A stretch of 64,000 nt of DNA from an uncultured Lentisphaeria bacterium (lineage in GTDB: Bacteria > Verrucomicrobiota > Lentisphaeria > Victivallales > Victivallaceae). Made by a program: the position numbers and the translations under genes. Each line of letters begins with the position of its first letter. Positions within the stretch are counted from its first letter, which is position 1. The stretch covers positions 5,050 through 69,049 of the forward strand of contig CALABZ010000090.1 in NCBI GenBank assembly GCA_937888615.1, written 5' to 3'. Positions 1 to 8,958 of this stretch are shown piece by piece. The notes under the pieces are model-generated. The model made no database searches. It was not told the DNA's origin and was given only the letters and a program-made list of their open reading frames with translations.

Positions 1-3000
1 CCTCCGGTATGGTGTTCGAGCATTTCCGCCGGTAACCCGAAGGGAATGCCGGAGAGTTCGATCAGGTAATAGTCCGGTCCATTATTGAAATCGACGGCTT
101 CACCGTTCCAGGCCTGCGAGTAAAACGGCATTGCTTCCATATTGGTGGAATAGATGCTGCTGCCATTGTTCAAAAAATCGAAATTATTACCGGCGTGCCA
201 CCACAGGTTGCCTTCCCGCGGGTTGTTGGCCAGCAGAACCTTCCGCAACCGCTTGGCCACTTCGCGCCCCGCGCCGAAGGAATCCAGGTATATACCGTTG
301 ATGTCATAATGCTTACTCAGGAAATCAGCTCCGGCAAGATACCAGTTATGCCACCGTGTCGGGGCTTTCAAGCCTATGGCGAAGTCCCGTTCACCCGAAT
401 AGGTTTTGGTCTTCCAGGCGGGGGAATACCCCTTTTTCAGGTGTTCCCGGAACCAGGCGTAACCGGTTCCTTCGGGAGCCATCCAGGCGCCATCCGGGGT
501 ATATACGAAGGCTTGTGCGCTGAATATTTCATTGTCGGGAAGCGAACGGAGCGCCCATAATTCCGGGGCCATGACGCTCATTTCCCGGACCGTAAAATAA
601 ATCGTGGCTTTCAATGGCGTTTTTTCGGTCCCGCCGTCAAGGCAGACGTATTCGTCTTCGAAGCGGAATCCCCCTTCGAGCTTGTCGGCATTTTTGCCGG
701 CGGAATCACAAAGCAAATCGTTTTCGGAACGAACGATGTCCGGTCCCGGTTTACCGGGCTGGAAAGTGCCTTTGCCTGCGCGGACTTTGCCGATATGGGT
801 CATGCCGGTAAAGGCGATATTGCCATTTTCAAATTGATCTTTCGTAAAATAATCGGCTATTTTGAATTTGCCTTCGGCGACTTTTCTGCCATCAATCCAG
901 ATTGCCGACGTGTCATTGTTCCAACTGAAGCCGACGCGGTGCTTTTCCCCCTTTTTCCAGTTCAGGTTCGCAGCCGAAATTTCAAATGGAAAAGTCGTCC
1001 TTGAGGGATCGAATTTGATCGCAATCAGGCGTATGCCCTTCAAACCGGGCATCCATGCGATGCCGAATGCGGAACGGTCCTGGAAATTGAGGTACGGCAG
1101 CGCGATGGGATCGCCCTGGGCGTTCGGATCGAAATTGATCCGCAGTTCGGATTCGACATAACCGCTTTCCCGGGATATCCGTTCGCTCGCCTTGTAGGAA
1201 AGCCCGCCGCCGATGATCCGGTTCTTGATTTTATCAATCTCTTCTCCGAGATTCGGCAGTTCGCTGAAGGGATAGTTGATATTCGGATTGCCCCGCGCAC
1301 TATGAAAAACAATATCCATATTGCCGGGTGTTCCCCAGTTGTGGAAACGCCAGTTCCAACGTTCGGCGGTTTGCTTCCGGCAGGGAGACACCGTCAGGCA
1401 GAAACGGAAAGTGATGGTTTCACCTTTCTTCAATGTTCGCCTGCCGCTGTAGGCGCGAATGGCGACATTGGCGGGAAATTCACGTACCATTATTCCGCCT
1501 TGTCCGCCGTTATTCCATTCCGGCGAAGGCGTCACCTGCATCGGTTCCCAGGCGTCGTCGCCGGGCATGAGATGCAGTTGTATGCCGCGATTGTAATCCC
1601 CCAGCCAGACATAGTTGGTCGCATTTTTCGGATTCCATTTCCAATTAACATCGGCAGTTCGTTTGCCGCCGCGAATACCGAGTCCGATGAGGTACTTGGC
1701 CGTTTGCGGGTCTATCGGCAGGATCAGGCTCAGGTCATCGATCGTGATATTCCGTTCCGGGGTCAGCGACAAGGCGTATTCGAACATTCCATCGGACTCG
1801 ACCGCGCCGTCCAGACGGTATTTAATATCATTATTCTGCCCGCTGGCCTGCCATTCCGTCCGGTCATTTCCCTCTTTCGTGATCTTGATGCCGTTGTGTT
1901 GAAATACAGTGTTGAATCCTTTTCCGGACAGCTTGAATTCCGGCGCTCCGACAAAGATGCGATGTCCGTTGACGGAGATTTTTTCCGGCAGGCCGGAGTC
2001 GGACAGAACCGCTTCCGCCATGGCGACTTTGAGGTTGCGCCCGTCGAACTCAATCGGACGGAACGGTACGGGAACGGTGTCGTCGATTCCGATTGTCGAA
2101 TTCAGCCAGGCGAGCCGCGCCAACCGGTACGCATCGCTTACTCCGCCATCCTCAAGGACTTCACCGCCGACCGTGATTTCCAGGGGAATCACCGTATCCG
2201 CATGCCCTTGGATTTTGACAGTGCATTCACCCCGGTAGGTTCCGGGCGGGGTTTCCGCGGGGACTCGTGCAATCACCCAGAGCGGCTGTACTTTGCCGGG
2301 GCCGACTTTTGCCGGAGTATGCCGTTTTTTGCCGGAAAACTCCGTTATATCGATATTGATGCATTCGAACGACGCAGCGGGAATGACTTCGCCGTTTTCG
2401 GACTTCAGGTCGCTGTATTGGAGATCGGCTTCCAGCTCTTTGCCGAATGACCACACCGCGATCTGGAAAGGATAGAATTCCCCCGGTTGGGCCTTGCCCT
2501 TGAATGATGCCGCCGGACCGTTCTCCAGCCAACGGACCGGAATTGCGTCAAACATTTTCACCGGCAGGCTCCGGTCTTCGGTGAACACGGCATAGCCGGC
2601 ATCTGTTTTCATTTTTTTCATTTCATCCGGCATAGCGGGAACCTGCATCGGCCAGAAGGAATTGAATTCGCCGCGGGATTCGATGCGGACGACCTTGGCG
2701 GGCGGCAGTGAATTGATGTTCAGTGCCTGATACCATTCCCTGGCGGCAGAATAATCCGCTTTGTAATATTCACCGTCCGGGTCATTCCAGTTGTCCCAGG
2801 GCGTATAGGGTAGCCAGTATACGCTGTAAACTCCGGCCGATGGTGCCTCGAATACCAGATCACCCCACATCGAGGACACGGAAACCGGATGGACTTTGAC
2901 GATCTCACTGGTGCCATCCGGGGAGAAAACCACAATTTTTTTATTTTCCGGATTGGAATCCGTTCTACGCCACGGGATTTTGACCCGCACGGCTTTGGCG

Positions 3001-3149
3001 GGAGAATTCACTTCCACCAGCGCACGGTGATTTCCCCGGCCTTTTTCCGGCCAGTTCCCAATTCCATATTCGGCCACCGGATGCAGTAATCCGCCGCAGA
3101 GGGCGGGCAGGATAATTCCGGCAATCAGGGTTGATAATAACTTTTTCAT
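1..3149 (-). CDS. Secreted glycoside hydrolase-like protein, GH123-N/DUF6067 type (C-terminus beyond window)
   Basis: An uninterrupted minus-strand frame of at least 1049 codons starts with ATG at 3149 and is still open at base 1. The start MKKLLSTLIAGIILPALCGG is a signal peptide, so the protein is exported. The order seen is an N-terminal beta-rich part, a middle with lectin/jelly-roll features (IWIDGRKVAEG near residue 780), then a probable TIM-barrel region with YAWFREHLKKGY, INGIYLDSFG and YYLIELSGIPFGLP. This ending resembles the GH123 N-terminal/DUF6067 glycoside hydrolase-like family of PVC bacteria; the assignment is from memory of the family pattern. The start codon overlaps the stop of the upstream oxidoreductase (ATGA, 3146-3149), so the two are translationally coupled. 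The substrate cannot be read from the sequence; a role in extracytoplasmic glycan breakdown is inferred. Confidence 0.8.
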   Translation of the reverse strand, partial: MKKLLSTLIAGIILPALCGGLLHPVAEYGIGNWPEKGRGNHRALVEVNSPAKAVRVKIPWRRTDSNPENKKIVVFSPDGTSEIVKVHPVSVSSMWGDLVFEAPSAGVYSVYWLPYTPWDNWNDPDGEYYKADYSAAREWYQALNINSLPPAKVVRIESRGEFNSFWPMQVPAMPDEMKKMKTDAGYAVFTEDRSLPVKMFDAIPVRWLENGPAASFKGKAQPGEFYPFQIAVWSFGKELEADLQYSDLKSENGEVIPAASFECINIDITEFSGKKRHTPAKVGPGKVQPLWVIARVPAETPPGTYRGECTVKIQGHADTVIPLEITVGGEVLEDGGVSDAYRLARLAWLNSTIGIDDTVPVPFRPIEFDGRNLKVAMAEAVLSDSGLPEKISVNGHRIFVGAPEFKLSGKGFNTVFQHNGIKITKEGNDRTEWQASGQNNDIKYRLDGAVESDGMFEYALSLTPERNITIDDLSLILPIDPQTAKYLIGLGIRGGKRTADVNWKWNPKNATNYVWLGDYNRGIQLHLMPGDDAWEPMQVTPSPEWNNGGQGGIMVREFPANVAIRAYSGRRTLKKGETITFRFCLTVSPCRKQTAERWNWRFHNWGTPGNMDIVFHSARGNPNINYPFSELPNLGEEIDKIKNRIIGGGLSYKASERISRESGYVESELRINFDPNAQGDPIALPYLNFQDRSAFGIAWMPGLKGIRLIAIKFDPSRTTFPFEISAANLNWKKGEKHRVGFSWNNDTSAIWIDGRKVAEGKFKIADYFTKDQFENGNIAFTGMTHIGKVRAGKGTFQPGKPGPDIVRSENDLLCDSAGKNADKLEGGFRFEDEYVCLDGGTEKTPLKATIYFTVREMSVMAPELWALRSLPDNEIFSAQAFVYTPDGAWMAPEGTGYAWFREHLKKGYSPAWKTKTYSGERDFAIGLKAPTRWHNWYLAGADFLSKHYDINGIYLDSFGAGREVAKRLRKVLLANNPREGNLWWHAGNNFDFLNNGSSIYSTNMEAMPFYSQAWNGEAVDFNNGPDYYLIELSGIPFGLPAEMLEHHTG

Positions 3150-4399
3150 GACATTTCCTGTTCAAGTTCGGATATCTCCACCAGGCGCTTTTCCCGGCGG
3201 GAGCGTTCGGCGGCAAACACCACCAGATGACTGTCAAATGAATTACGTACTCCGGTACGCACCTGATCCGGCTTGCCGCCGGCGCGCAAAATCCGGGTAA
3301 ATTCGTGCATTACCAGAAAATCTCCGCCGCCGTGGCCATCCCCTTCGCGCAGGGGAACGGTTATCTCATCCCGGCTTCCGGTGGCGAAATCCACCAGACG
3401 CAGATTTTTCTCGCCGTACATGGCGGCTTCGGCATAACCCAGAGTTCCGTGCACACGGGTAAACCGTCCTCCCGGATGAAATGCGGTCATCGAGAATGTT
3501 CCGGTCATTCCGCCGGCATATTCAAGGGCGGCGACCTGATGATCCACCACATCGTTGTCGCATTGAAACACACATCTGCCTCGCGGGTCTTTTTTCAATA
3601 TCTCCAGCATTTCCTCGTTCGTGTAGTCTCTAAGAGCGCCGTTCCACGGCGGATACACATAAATCTTGCAGACATGGTACGGACATTCTCGTTCCGCCGG
3701 ACAGCCGTCGAGACAATATTTCGGAGCACCCGCCGGGGCGTGGGCCCTATTAAAATAAGTGAGTCGACCGAAAGACATTACGCGCTCGCATTTCTTGCCG
3801 AAAAGATGCTGAAACAGGTCGATATCATGGCAGCATTTCGCCATCAGCATAAATGTCGAACGCGCTTCATTACCCCACGGCCCGCGCACATAGCTGAAAC
3901 TCTGGTGAATAGTGCCGACGCCTTCGATATGGTCGAAGCTGACGATTTCGCCCAGTTTCCCCGATTCGATAATTTTCTTCAGTTTGTCGTATACCGCATG
4001 ATAACGCAGTGAATGACAGACAATCACCGGGAGCCCGGCGCGTTCCGCCGCCTCGGTGATTTCCCGGCATTCCGTAAGCGATACGCCCATCGGTTTTTCC
4101 AGCAACATGGGATAACCGGAAGCAATCGCCGTCAACGCGGTTTCGTGGTGCATTTGATCCTGAGTTGTGTTGATCAGGGCGTCCGCCATTTTCGGATGGG
4201 CAAAGAATTCCTCCGCCGTCCGGAAACATTTATCGGGTGGAAGATTCCAGAGTTTTGCGGCATTTCCCCGCTTCCGGTCATCCGGTTCGGCCACGGCGAC
4301 TACGCGGCTGCGGAATTCCGGCAGTTTCAGCATTTGCGCAAAGCTGCCCCCGCGGCCGCCATAGCCCAATACGGCAAAAGTCAATTCACGTTCAGACAT
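3146..4399 (-). CDS. Gfo/Idh/MocA family oxidoreductase with cysteine-rich insert
   Basis: Product of 417 residues. The N-terminal Rossmann fold has the nucleotide-binding start FAVLGYGGRGGSFAQML, followed by the EKP motif (LLEKPMGVSLTEC) typical of the Gfo/Idh/MocA family, which oxidises or reduces sugars and inositols with NAD(P). A conserved HDIDLFQHLFG segment follows, where the family usually carries catalytic acid and histidine. An insert around residues 230-250 holds five cysteines (CLDGCPAERECPYHVC), which could be a small metal-binding loop; this is inference. There is no signal peptide, so it acts in the cytoplasm. It lies 100 bases after a pseudopilin gene and overlaps the following hydrolase gene by four bases, consistent with use of the sugar that the secreted hydrolase releases. 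The exact substrate is unknown. Confidence 0.9.
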   Translation of the reverse strand: MSERELTFAVLGYGGRGGSFAQMLKLPEFRSRVVAVAEPDDRKRGNAAKLWNLPPDKCFRTAEEFFAHPKMADALINTTQDQMHHETALTAIASGYPMLLEKPMGVSLTECREITEAAERAGLPVIVCHSLRYHAVYDKLKKIIESGKLGEIVSFDHIEGVGTIHQSFSYVRGPWGNEARSTFMLMAKCCHDIDLFQHLFGKKCERVMSFGRLTYFNRAHAPAGAPKYCLDGCPAERECPYHVCKIYVYPPWNGALRDYTNEEMLEILKKDPRGRCVFQCDNDVVDHQVAALEYAGGMTGTFSMTAFHPGGRFTRVHGTLGYAEAAMYGEKNLRLVDFATGSRDEITVPLREGDGHGGGDFLVMHEFTRILRAGGKPDQVRTGVRNSFDSHLVVFAAERSRREKRLVEISELEQEMS

Positions 4400-4499
4400 T
4401 TTATTTTCCTTTCCTGATGTTATACTCGATTAGGATAAAAACTGAAAATTGGCTTGAGATGGATTTCTCATCCCGGTTTGCCAATTTTCAGAAAGAATC

Positions 4500-5141
4500 C
4501 TAAAGTTTGAAGTTTACAGTTACCCAGTCGGTTTCCACATGCCGGTAAAGGTCGGGGGGAGACCTCAGCTCGGCGTGCCCGTCATTGCAGGCCACACTGA
4601 TGAATGCTCCCGGATGCGGTGCGAACGCGGGTGGCCTGGCGATATATAAATCCCTCAACCAGACCCAGGTCGAACCCTCCACCATACAGATGAAATTGTC
4701 ATTCAAATTGTTATCCAGAAATACCACCGTTCCCGGCGTCAGTTTTTCCGGCCGTTTCCCGGTTGTGCCGCTCATCATCATATATCCGGCTCCGTATTCG
4801 ACGCTGTCGTCGTGCCGGGCCGGCTGAAACTGCAGCGATGGGCACTGCATCGGCACGGCGCTTTTATTGTTTTCGTTGTATATGGGATATCCCCAGGAAG
4901 TTTCATTCAATACGCCATTAAGGATTCCCTGGACTGACTGATACGGCAAAAATCCGTCCTGTTCCTGCGAATACATCTGCGCCGTTGTGATCATGCCTTT
5001 GATATTGTTTGTGCATTTGATCGTTTTTGCCTTTTCACGGGCGGCATTCAGCGCCGGCAGCAGCATGGCTGCTAGAATTGCTATAATAGCGATGACAACC
5101 AAAAGTTCGATGAGTGTGAAATGCTTGACCGACTTTGACAT
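4500..5141 (-). CDS. Pseudopilin-like protein with type II secretion/type IV pilin methylation signal
   Basis: Product of 213 residues. Residues 1-35 are a class III prepilin leader: short basic start [16 protein letters not shown], then a hydrophobic helix ending in [13 protein letters not shown]. The glutamate after FTLI is the usual E+5 of pilins. The C-terminal part resembles the DUF1559/H-X9-DG-type domain of Planctomycetes and Lentisphaerota pseudopilins, with [17 protein letters not shown] near the end. Such proteins are expected to be cleaved and methylated by PilD and to sit in the inner membrane or a pseudopilus. It starts two bases after the regulator stop, so it shares that operon. 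Its link to the hydrolase genes suggests a role in secretion or surface display of the enzymes; this is inferred only. Confidence 0.9.
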   Translation of the reverse strand: MSKSVKHFTLIELLVVIAIIAILAAMLLPALNAAREKAKTIKCTNNIKGMITTAQMYSQEQDGFLPYQSVQGILNGVLNETSWGYPIYNENNKSAVPMQCPSLQFQPARHDDSVEYGAGYMMMSGTTGKRPEKLTPGTVVFLDNNLNDNFICMVEGSTWVWLRDLYIARPPAFAPHPGAFISVACNDGHAELRSPPDLYRHVETDWVTVNFKL

Positions 5142-5143
5142 TT

Positions 5144-6262
5144 TTATTTCTCCTTTTTGTAGATAATTTTTTCCGGATGATATTTGATCAATTTATTTGG
5201 GACATCTTTTTTCTGAACCATATCAAGCAGCAGCCCGACGGACAGCTCGGCGATTTTCATAATATCCATAAGATAATACTCTCCAATGTCTTCGTGCGGA
5301 CAGAAAAAAGGCATCTGCCGGTTCCGAAGATAGACGAAATACGGCATCCAGCGCTCCGCACACCCCTGAAGATATAATAATTCATTATAGAACATATTGG
5401 TAATAATGTCATCCGGGATTATGATGGCGTCCGGACGCAGATGCGGCGGCATATTCAAGAAATCCGCCGCGCACTTCCGGACCTTATAGTCCAATGTCCA
5501 GGGTTCTTCATGTTCCTTCATTTCTTCTTCCAGAACCCGACAATAACGGGCAGGATCCAGTTCCGGGAAATAGGCGGCGGCATTCTTATAAAAGGCCCGG
5601 TGGATCATTTCCGTAATCGGATAACCGTTGCAAACCAGGGCGATTCTCTTAAACCCGCGTTCATGCAGCGATTTCATGGATTGGTCGACCAACTCTTCGT
5701 AATCCATGATAACGCCCGGCGCATTTTTATTTTGCGTACTGTAGGTATACACCACTGGAATATCATTCGCCGCCAGGAACTGCTGTGACGAGTCGTCCAG
5801 GGTGACAGTGGAAATCAACCCGTCGATACGCCGCTGGCTGATATTCCGTTCAAGACCATTGAAAAGCGACAGATTGTCCCTGTCGTAAAGGGTTTCAATA
5901 TCGCGCAGGAAAGGCATTCCAAGGCAGGAACGGTCATGCAGTTGAACTTGCAGACATTGCAACAGGCTTGCCCCGACCGGATAATGGGTGAGACGCATGC
6001 AGGCGATGCCGATATGCCGTCCGATATAGCCATTTGTACTGGAATCGCGCAGGAAAACGCCGACCTTCGGGCGAATTTCCACGATCCCGTCTTCGTGCAG
6101 GGCATTGATGGCGCGGGCGATGGTCGCCTTGCCGACGCCAAGCTGTTCCATCAGCACGGCATGGGAGGGCAATTTATCGCCTTCGTTCAATTTCAGATCG
6201 GAAATGCTGCAAATCAAGGCCCGCTTGGCTAATTCCGTCTGGCTTCCCTGGTTGTTTTTCAT
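5144..6262 (-). CDS. GntR-family regulator with LacI-type ligand-binding domain
   Basis: Product of 372 residues. Residues 10-75 form a GntR winged helix ([29 protein letters not shown], then [12 protein letters not shown]). The remainder is a periplasmic-binding-protein-like sensor of the LacI/GalR type ([41 protein letters not shown]). Hybrids of this kind in PVC bacteria and Firmicutes (AraR-like) bind a sugar and regulate a neighbouring catabolic operon. It is the first gene of the minus-strand unit that continues with pseudopilin, oxidoreductase and secreted hydrolase. A promoter and an inverted repeat lie just upstream (6286-6327), consistent with autoregulation. The ligand is not identifiable from the sequence. 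Confidence 0.88.
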   Translation of the reverse strand: MKNNQGSQTELAKRALICSISDLKLNEGDKLPSHAVLMEQLGVGKATIARAINALHEDGIVEIRPKVGVFLRDSSTNGYIGRHIGIACMRLTHYPVGASLLQCLQVQLHDRSCLGMPFLRDIETLYDRDNLSLFNGLERNISQRRIDGLISTVTLDDSSQQFLAANDIPVVYTYSTQNKNAPGVIMDYEELVDQSMKSLHERGFKRIALVCNGYPITEMIHRAFYKNAAAYFPELDPARYCRVLEEEMKEHEEPWTLDYKVRKCAADFLNMPPHLRPDAIIIPDDIITNMFYNELLYLQGCAERWMPYFVYLRNRQMPFFCPHEDIGEYYLMDIMKIAELSVGLLLDMVQKKDVPNKLIKYHPEKIIYKKEK

Positions 6263-6285
6263 GATTTAACTCTCTGGTCTAAAAG

Positions 6286-6327
6286 TTGTCCACAATGTAA
6301 TTATACAACCATTTTTTAAAATATCAA
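6286..6327 (-). promoter_or_regulatory. Sigma-70-type promoter and possible operator for the GntR operon
   Basis: On the minus strand, TTGATA (6327-6322) and TATAAT (6305-6300) are separated by 16 bases. Ten bases lie between the box and the start-site region, where TTGTGGACAA (6295-6286; arms TTGT and ACAA) may be an operator. The box is perfect at -10 and 5/6 at -35. The start codon follows at 6262. The operator role is inference. Confidence 0.6.
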
Positions 6328-6505
6328 TACCCCAAATTACAATATTGGAAAAATCTTTCAAATCCCAAAGTGTACCAACCGTCGACAGTTATGGCTGCCA
6401 AAAATACCGTTCGTTCCGCAGACATTACCACCATGGCATTCGAGGCGAACGGCTGTCCGGGACAGACAGCCCTACCTTGGGAAATTCGTGGTACGCTCAT
6501 CTTTT

Positions 6506-7237
6506 TCAGGTCAGGAACAGCACCTGGATCAACTGGTAGAGCGCGCTGAACATTTTCACTTTGGAATCCCCCACGTCCCGCCATGACGAAACCGGATACT
6601 CCAATGTCCGGGCGGAAACACTGTCCCGGCCGTTCAACTGGATCAGACGTTTCAGAATTTCCACGTCGAAGAACCATTTCGTCACGAATTTGCGGTCAAA
6701 AACCTTTTCCGCCAGTTCCCGGCGCATCAGCTTTGCTCCGCACTGCGTATCGTAAGTCGGCAGCCGCAGGTCAATGCTGATCAAAGTCGCGAAAATCCGC
6801 CCCAGGTAATGGCGCAGCACTTTTCGCCGGACATCGCATCCCAGACGTTTCAAGCGGGCCCCGGTGATATAATTCAATTGCGGGCAATGCTCGAACTTTT
6901 CCAGGAAGTTGACGATATCTTCCAGCGGAGTTGCGAAATCCGCGTCCCAGAACCCGACAAACTCCGTGTCGTACTTGCAGGCCGTCAGGATTCCCTTGCG
7001 TACCGCTTCGGCTTTTCCCGAATTCGGCGACCCGTCCAGTGCGACGAACGAGGCCGGATTGCCGGATTCCAGTTTTTGCAGGAGCTCCTGCGTCCGGTCC
7101 CGGCTTCCGTCGTTGTACAGTACGAATAATATCTCCGGGTGAAGAGCGGCAAAATCGGACAACACCGCGACATCCAGCCGCTTTTCCTCATTGTAGCAGG
7201 GAATGACAACCGCGGCGGCGTAATGTTTCGAAATCAT
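6506..7237 (-). CDS. Family 2 glycosyltransferase (dolichyl-phosphate sugar synthase-like)
   Basis: Product of 243 residues if it starts at 7237. This ATG overlaps the stop of the upstream membrane protein (ATGA, 7234-7237) and has AAGGAGG about 8 bases ahead, so it is preferred over a longer frame from 7324. The GT-A fold is shown by VVIPCYNEEKRL, NDGSRDRTQELL and the metal-binding FWDADFATPLED, followed by GAKLMRRELAEKVF and a C-terminal EYPVSSWRDVGDSKVK. This pattern fits ALG5/DPM1-like enzymes that move a sugar from a nucleotide donor to a polyprenyl phosphate at the inner membrane. With the polytopic membrane protein and acyltransferase just upstream it probably supplies a lipid-linked sugar for a surface glycan. 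Donor and product are not determined. Confidence 0.9.
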   Translation of the reverse strand: MISKHYAAAVVIPCYNEEKRLDVAVLSDFAALHPEILFVLYNDGSRDRTQELLQKLESGNPASFVALDGSPNSGKAEAVRKGILTACKYDTEFVGFWDADFATPLEDIVNFLEKFEHCPQLNYITGARLKRLGCDVRRKVLRHYLGRIFATLISIDLRLPTYDTQCGAKLMRRELAEKVFDRKFVTKWFFDVEILKRLIQLNGRDSVSARTLEYPVSSWRDVGDSKVKMFSALYQLIQVLFLT

Positions 7238-8958
7238 TTCAACAACCTCCTTCTTTGCCGCAAATCCCATCCCATACAGAGAACAACGGCTAAAAATGCA
7301 ATAAATGAAATCCATCCGGTCCACCGTTGAAGAACGGTTCCCCTGTAGAAAATAGTCATCTTCCCTTCTGAAATCTGTGCCGGCAGCTCAACAGCCAGAA
7401 AATTCCGCGCGCTCGTTTTCAGCCGCGCCTCGTAACGGTCATTTATCCGCGCGGAGTATCCTTTGTAGGAAATCAACGGCAGTTCAATAAGGGTATGCGG
7501 TTTGGCGCCGGAAAACGCCAATACCGCGGTGCCAGCACGCCGGATCAGCGGCTCCAGACGGGCTTCGCCCCGCAATATAACGGCTTGATGGCGGTCGACC
7601 CGGCTCAACGCCGCCATGTCGGTGCCGTCCGGCAGATAATGGCCGCAAGTAATGCTTGCGCGTTCCGAAATCGGCGCACCGATATAAATGTTTTTCTCCG
7701 CGATTTTTGCCGTGTAAATATATCCGACATTCAGCGCAAAAGCAAAACCGGCCCCGATGATGACAGCAATCAGCCAACGAAAGCGCAGTCGAGCGGAATG
7801 CCGGCTCATCCGGGCGACGCCCAAGGCACTGCCGCAGGCCAGGAATGCCAGCGCCGGCAGATAGAGCCGCCACGGAAACTGCATGAACGAAAATGCGGAA
7901 AACGCGCCTTCCCAGGGCAGAAAAACGGTACAGCATATCAACATGCCGAAACCGGCAATCAGGCAGGCATCCAGCCATTTCCGCTGTCTGCCCCTCCCCA
8001 GCCCGGTTCGAACCCGATAGAACAAAATAATGCAGAAAATCAATCCGATCCCGGCAGGGTGCCAATAGGCCGTTTTCATATACGGAATTTCCAGGAAAAG
8101 CCGCATAAACGGAATTGTGCGGGTCGCGATCGGAGAAGCGGAAACCGAAGTATTAACGTAAAAAACATCCGACCGCATCATCTCCGCCAACGGCAGGTAA
8201 AACCAGAGCAACAACAGCAGCGTAACTACTACCGCCGCCGCCAGCGCAAGAACCCGCCGCGGAGCCGTCACAAAACGAAAAATGAAAAAGGCACAGAAAA
8301 CGGCGGTAATGATCACGGCCAGCGCAAATGTGATAACATGCGCCAACCCCAATCCGATCATGCCCGCGGCCAACGCCCAGAAATTCCGCGGATTACCCAG
8401 GATAATCTCGTACAATCCCCATATTACCAAAGGCATGAACACAAAACACTGCATTTCCCCGAGTGCCGCCCGAATCCAGAAATCGCTGACGGCGAAGGAA
8501 CTGATCATATAGAGCATCCCGCCCAGAAACGCGGTATATCCGGAGCCGGAAATGCGTTTAAGCACCCAATACATCGAAAAAGCCGCCCCGATGAAAATCA
8601 CCCCGAAAAACAATTTGTAGGCGATCACGATGGGAACATGCGCCCATACCAGCAGCGCCGGAATGTAAAGAAAAAAATCCGGGTAAAATAGCCCGTTGGC
8701 ATACCCCGTGTCCGCCACGCCCGGATAAATTTTCACCGGAAACGTGCCATGGGCAAGCCCGTCCGACAGTGCCGAAATACGGGCCAGATGAAAGAAAATA
8801 TCGTGCCCCTTCGGGATCCCCGGCAGTAGCAGCGGCAAAAGGGCAAGCAGGCAGAAAAACAGCAAAAGCGCAGGATAAAAGAATTTTTTCTGCTCATTCC
8901 TTCGCCACCATTCCCAAATGAAGGAAATTTCAGCAGAGATACCGTGGGTAAAATTCAT
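7234..8958 (-). CDS. Polytopic membrane protein, PTPS-related/GT-C-like
   Basis: Product of 574 residues with about eleven hydrophobic segments, beginning with one near residues 27-45. The motif KGHDIFFHLARISAL, followed by NGLFYPDFFLYIPALLVW, matches the membrane family annotated as 6-pyruvoyl-tetrahydropterin-synthase-related (PF10131-like). Its members look like GT-C glycosyltransferases that use a polyprenyl-linked sugar. The acidic residue in the first loop (GHD) is the usual catalytic candidate in that fold. A non-membrane stretch of about 130 residues near the C-terminus precedes the last helix. The gene overlaps both neighbours by four bases (8955-8958 and 7234-7237), so the three proteins are probably made in fixed proportion. 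It could accept the sugar made by the downstream family 2 enzyme. Function is inferred from fold and context. Confidence 0.8.
   Translation of the reverse strand: MNFTHGISAEISFIWEWWRRNEQKKFFYPALLLFFCLLALLPLLLPGIPKGHDIFFHLARISALSDGLAHGTFPVKIYPGVADTGYANGLFYPDFFLYIPALLVWAHVPIVIAYKLFFGVIFIGAAFSMYWVLKRISGSGYTAFLGGMLYMISSFAVSDFWIRAALGEMQCFVFMPLVIWGLYEIILGNPRNFWALAAGMIGLGLAHVITFALAVIITAVFCAFFIFRFVTAPRRVLALAAAVVVTLLLLLWFYLPLAEMMRSDVFYVNTSVSASPIATRTIPFMRLFLEIPYMKTAYWHPAGIGLIFCIILFYRVRTGLGRGRQRKWLDACLIAGFGMLICCTVFLPWEGAFSAFSFMQFPWRLYLPALAFLACGSALGVARMSRHSARLRFRWLIAVIIGAGFAFALNVGYIYTAKIAEKNIYIGAPISERASITCGHYLPDGTDMAALSRVDRHQAVILRGEARLEPLIRRAGTAVLAFSGAKPHTLIELPLISYKGYSARINDRYEARLKTSARNFLAVELPAQISEGKMTIFYRGTVLQRWTGWISFIAFLAVVLCMGWDLRQRRRLLK

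Noticed and set aside
1302..2450. A 382-codon plus-strand open frame
   Set aside because: It lies opposite the long minus-strand hydrolase frame, which has a signal peptide and recognisable motifs; the plus frame shows none.
6451..6471. Inverted repeat GGCTGTC/GACAGCC as terminator of the glycosyltransferase trio
   Set aside because: The stem has only seven bases and no T-run follows on the minus strand, so I do not list it as a feature.
7495..8691. A 398-codon plus-strand open frame, basic and rich in Q and N
   Set aside because: It is the antisense of the polytopic membrane protein and has the composition expected for such a shadow.
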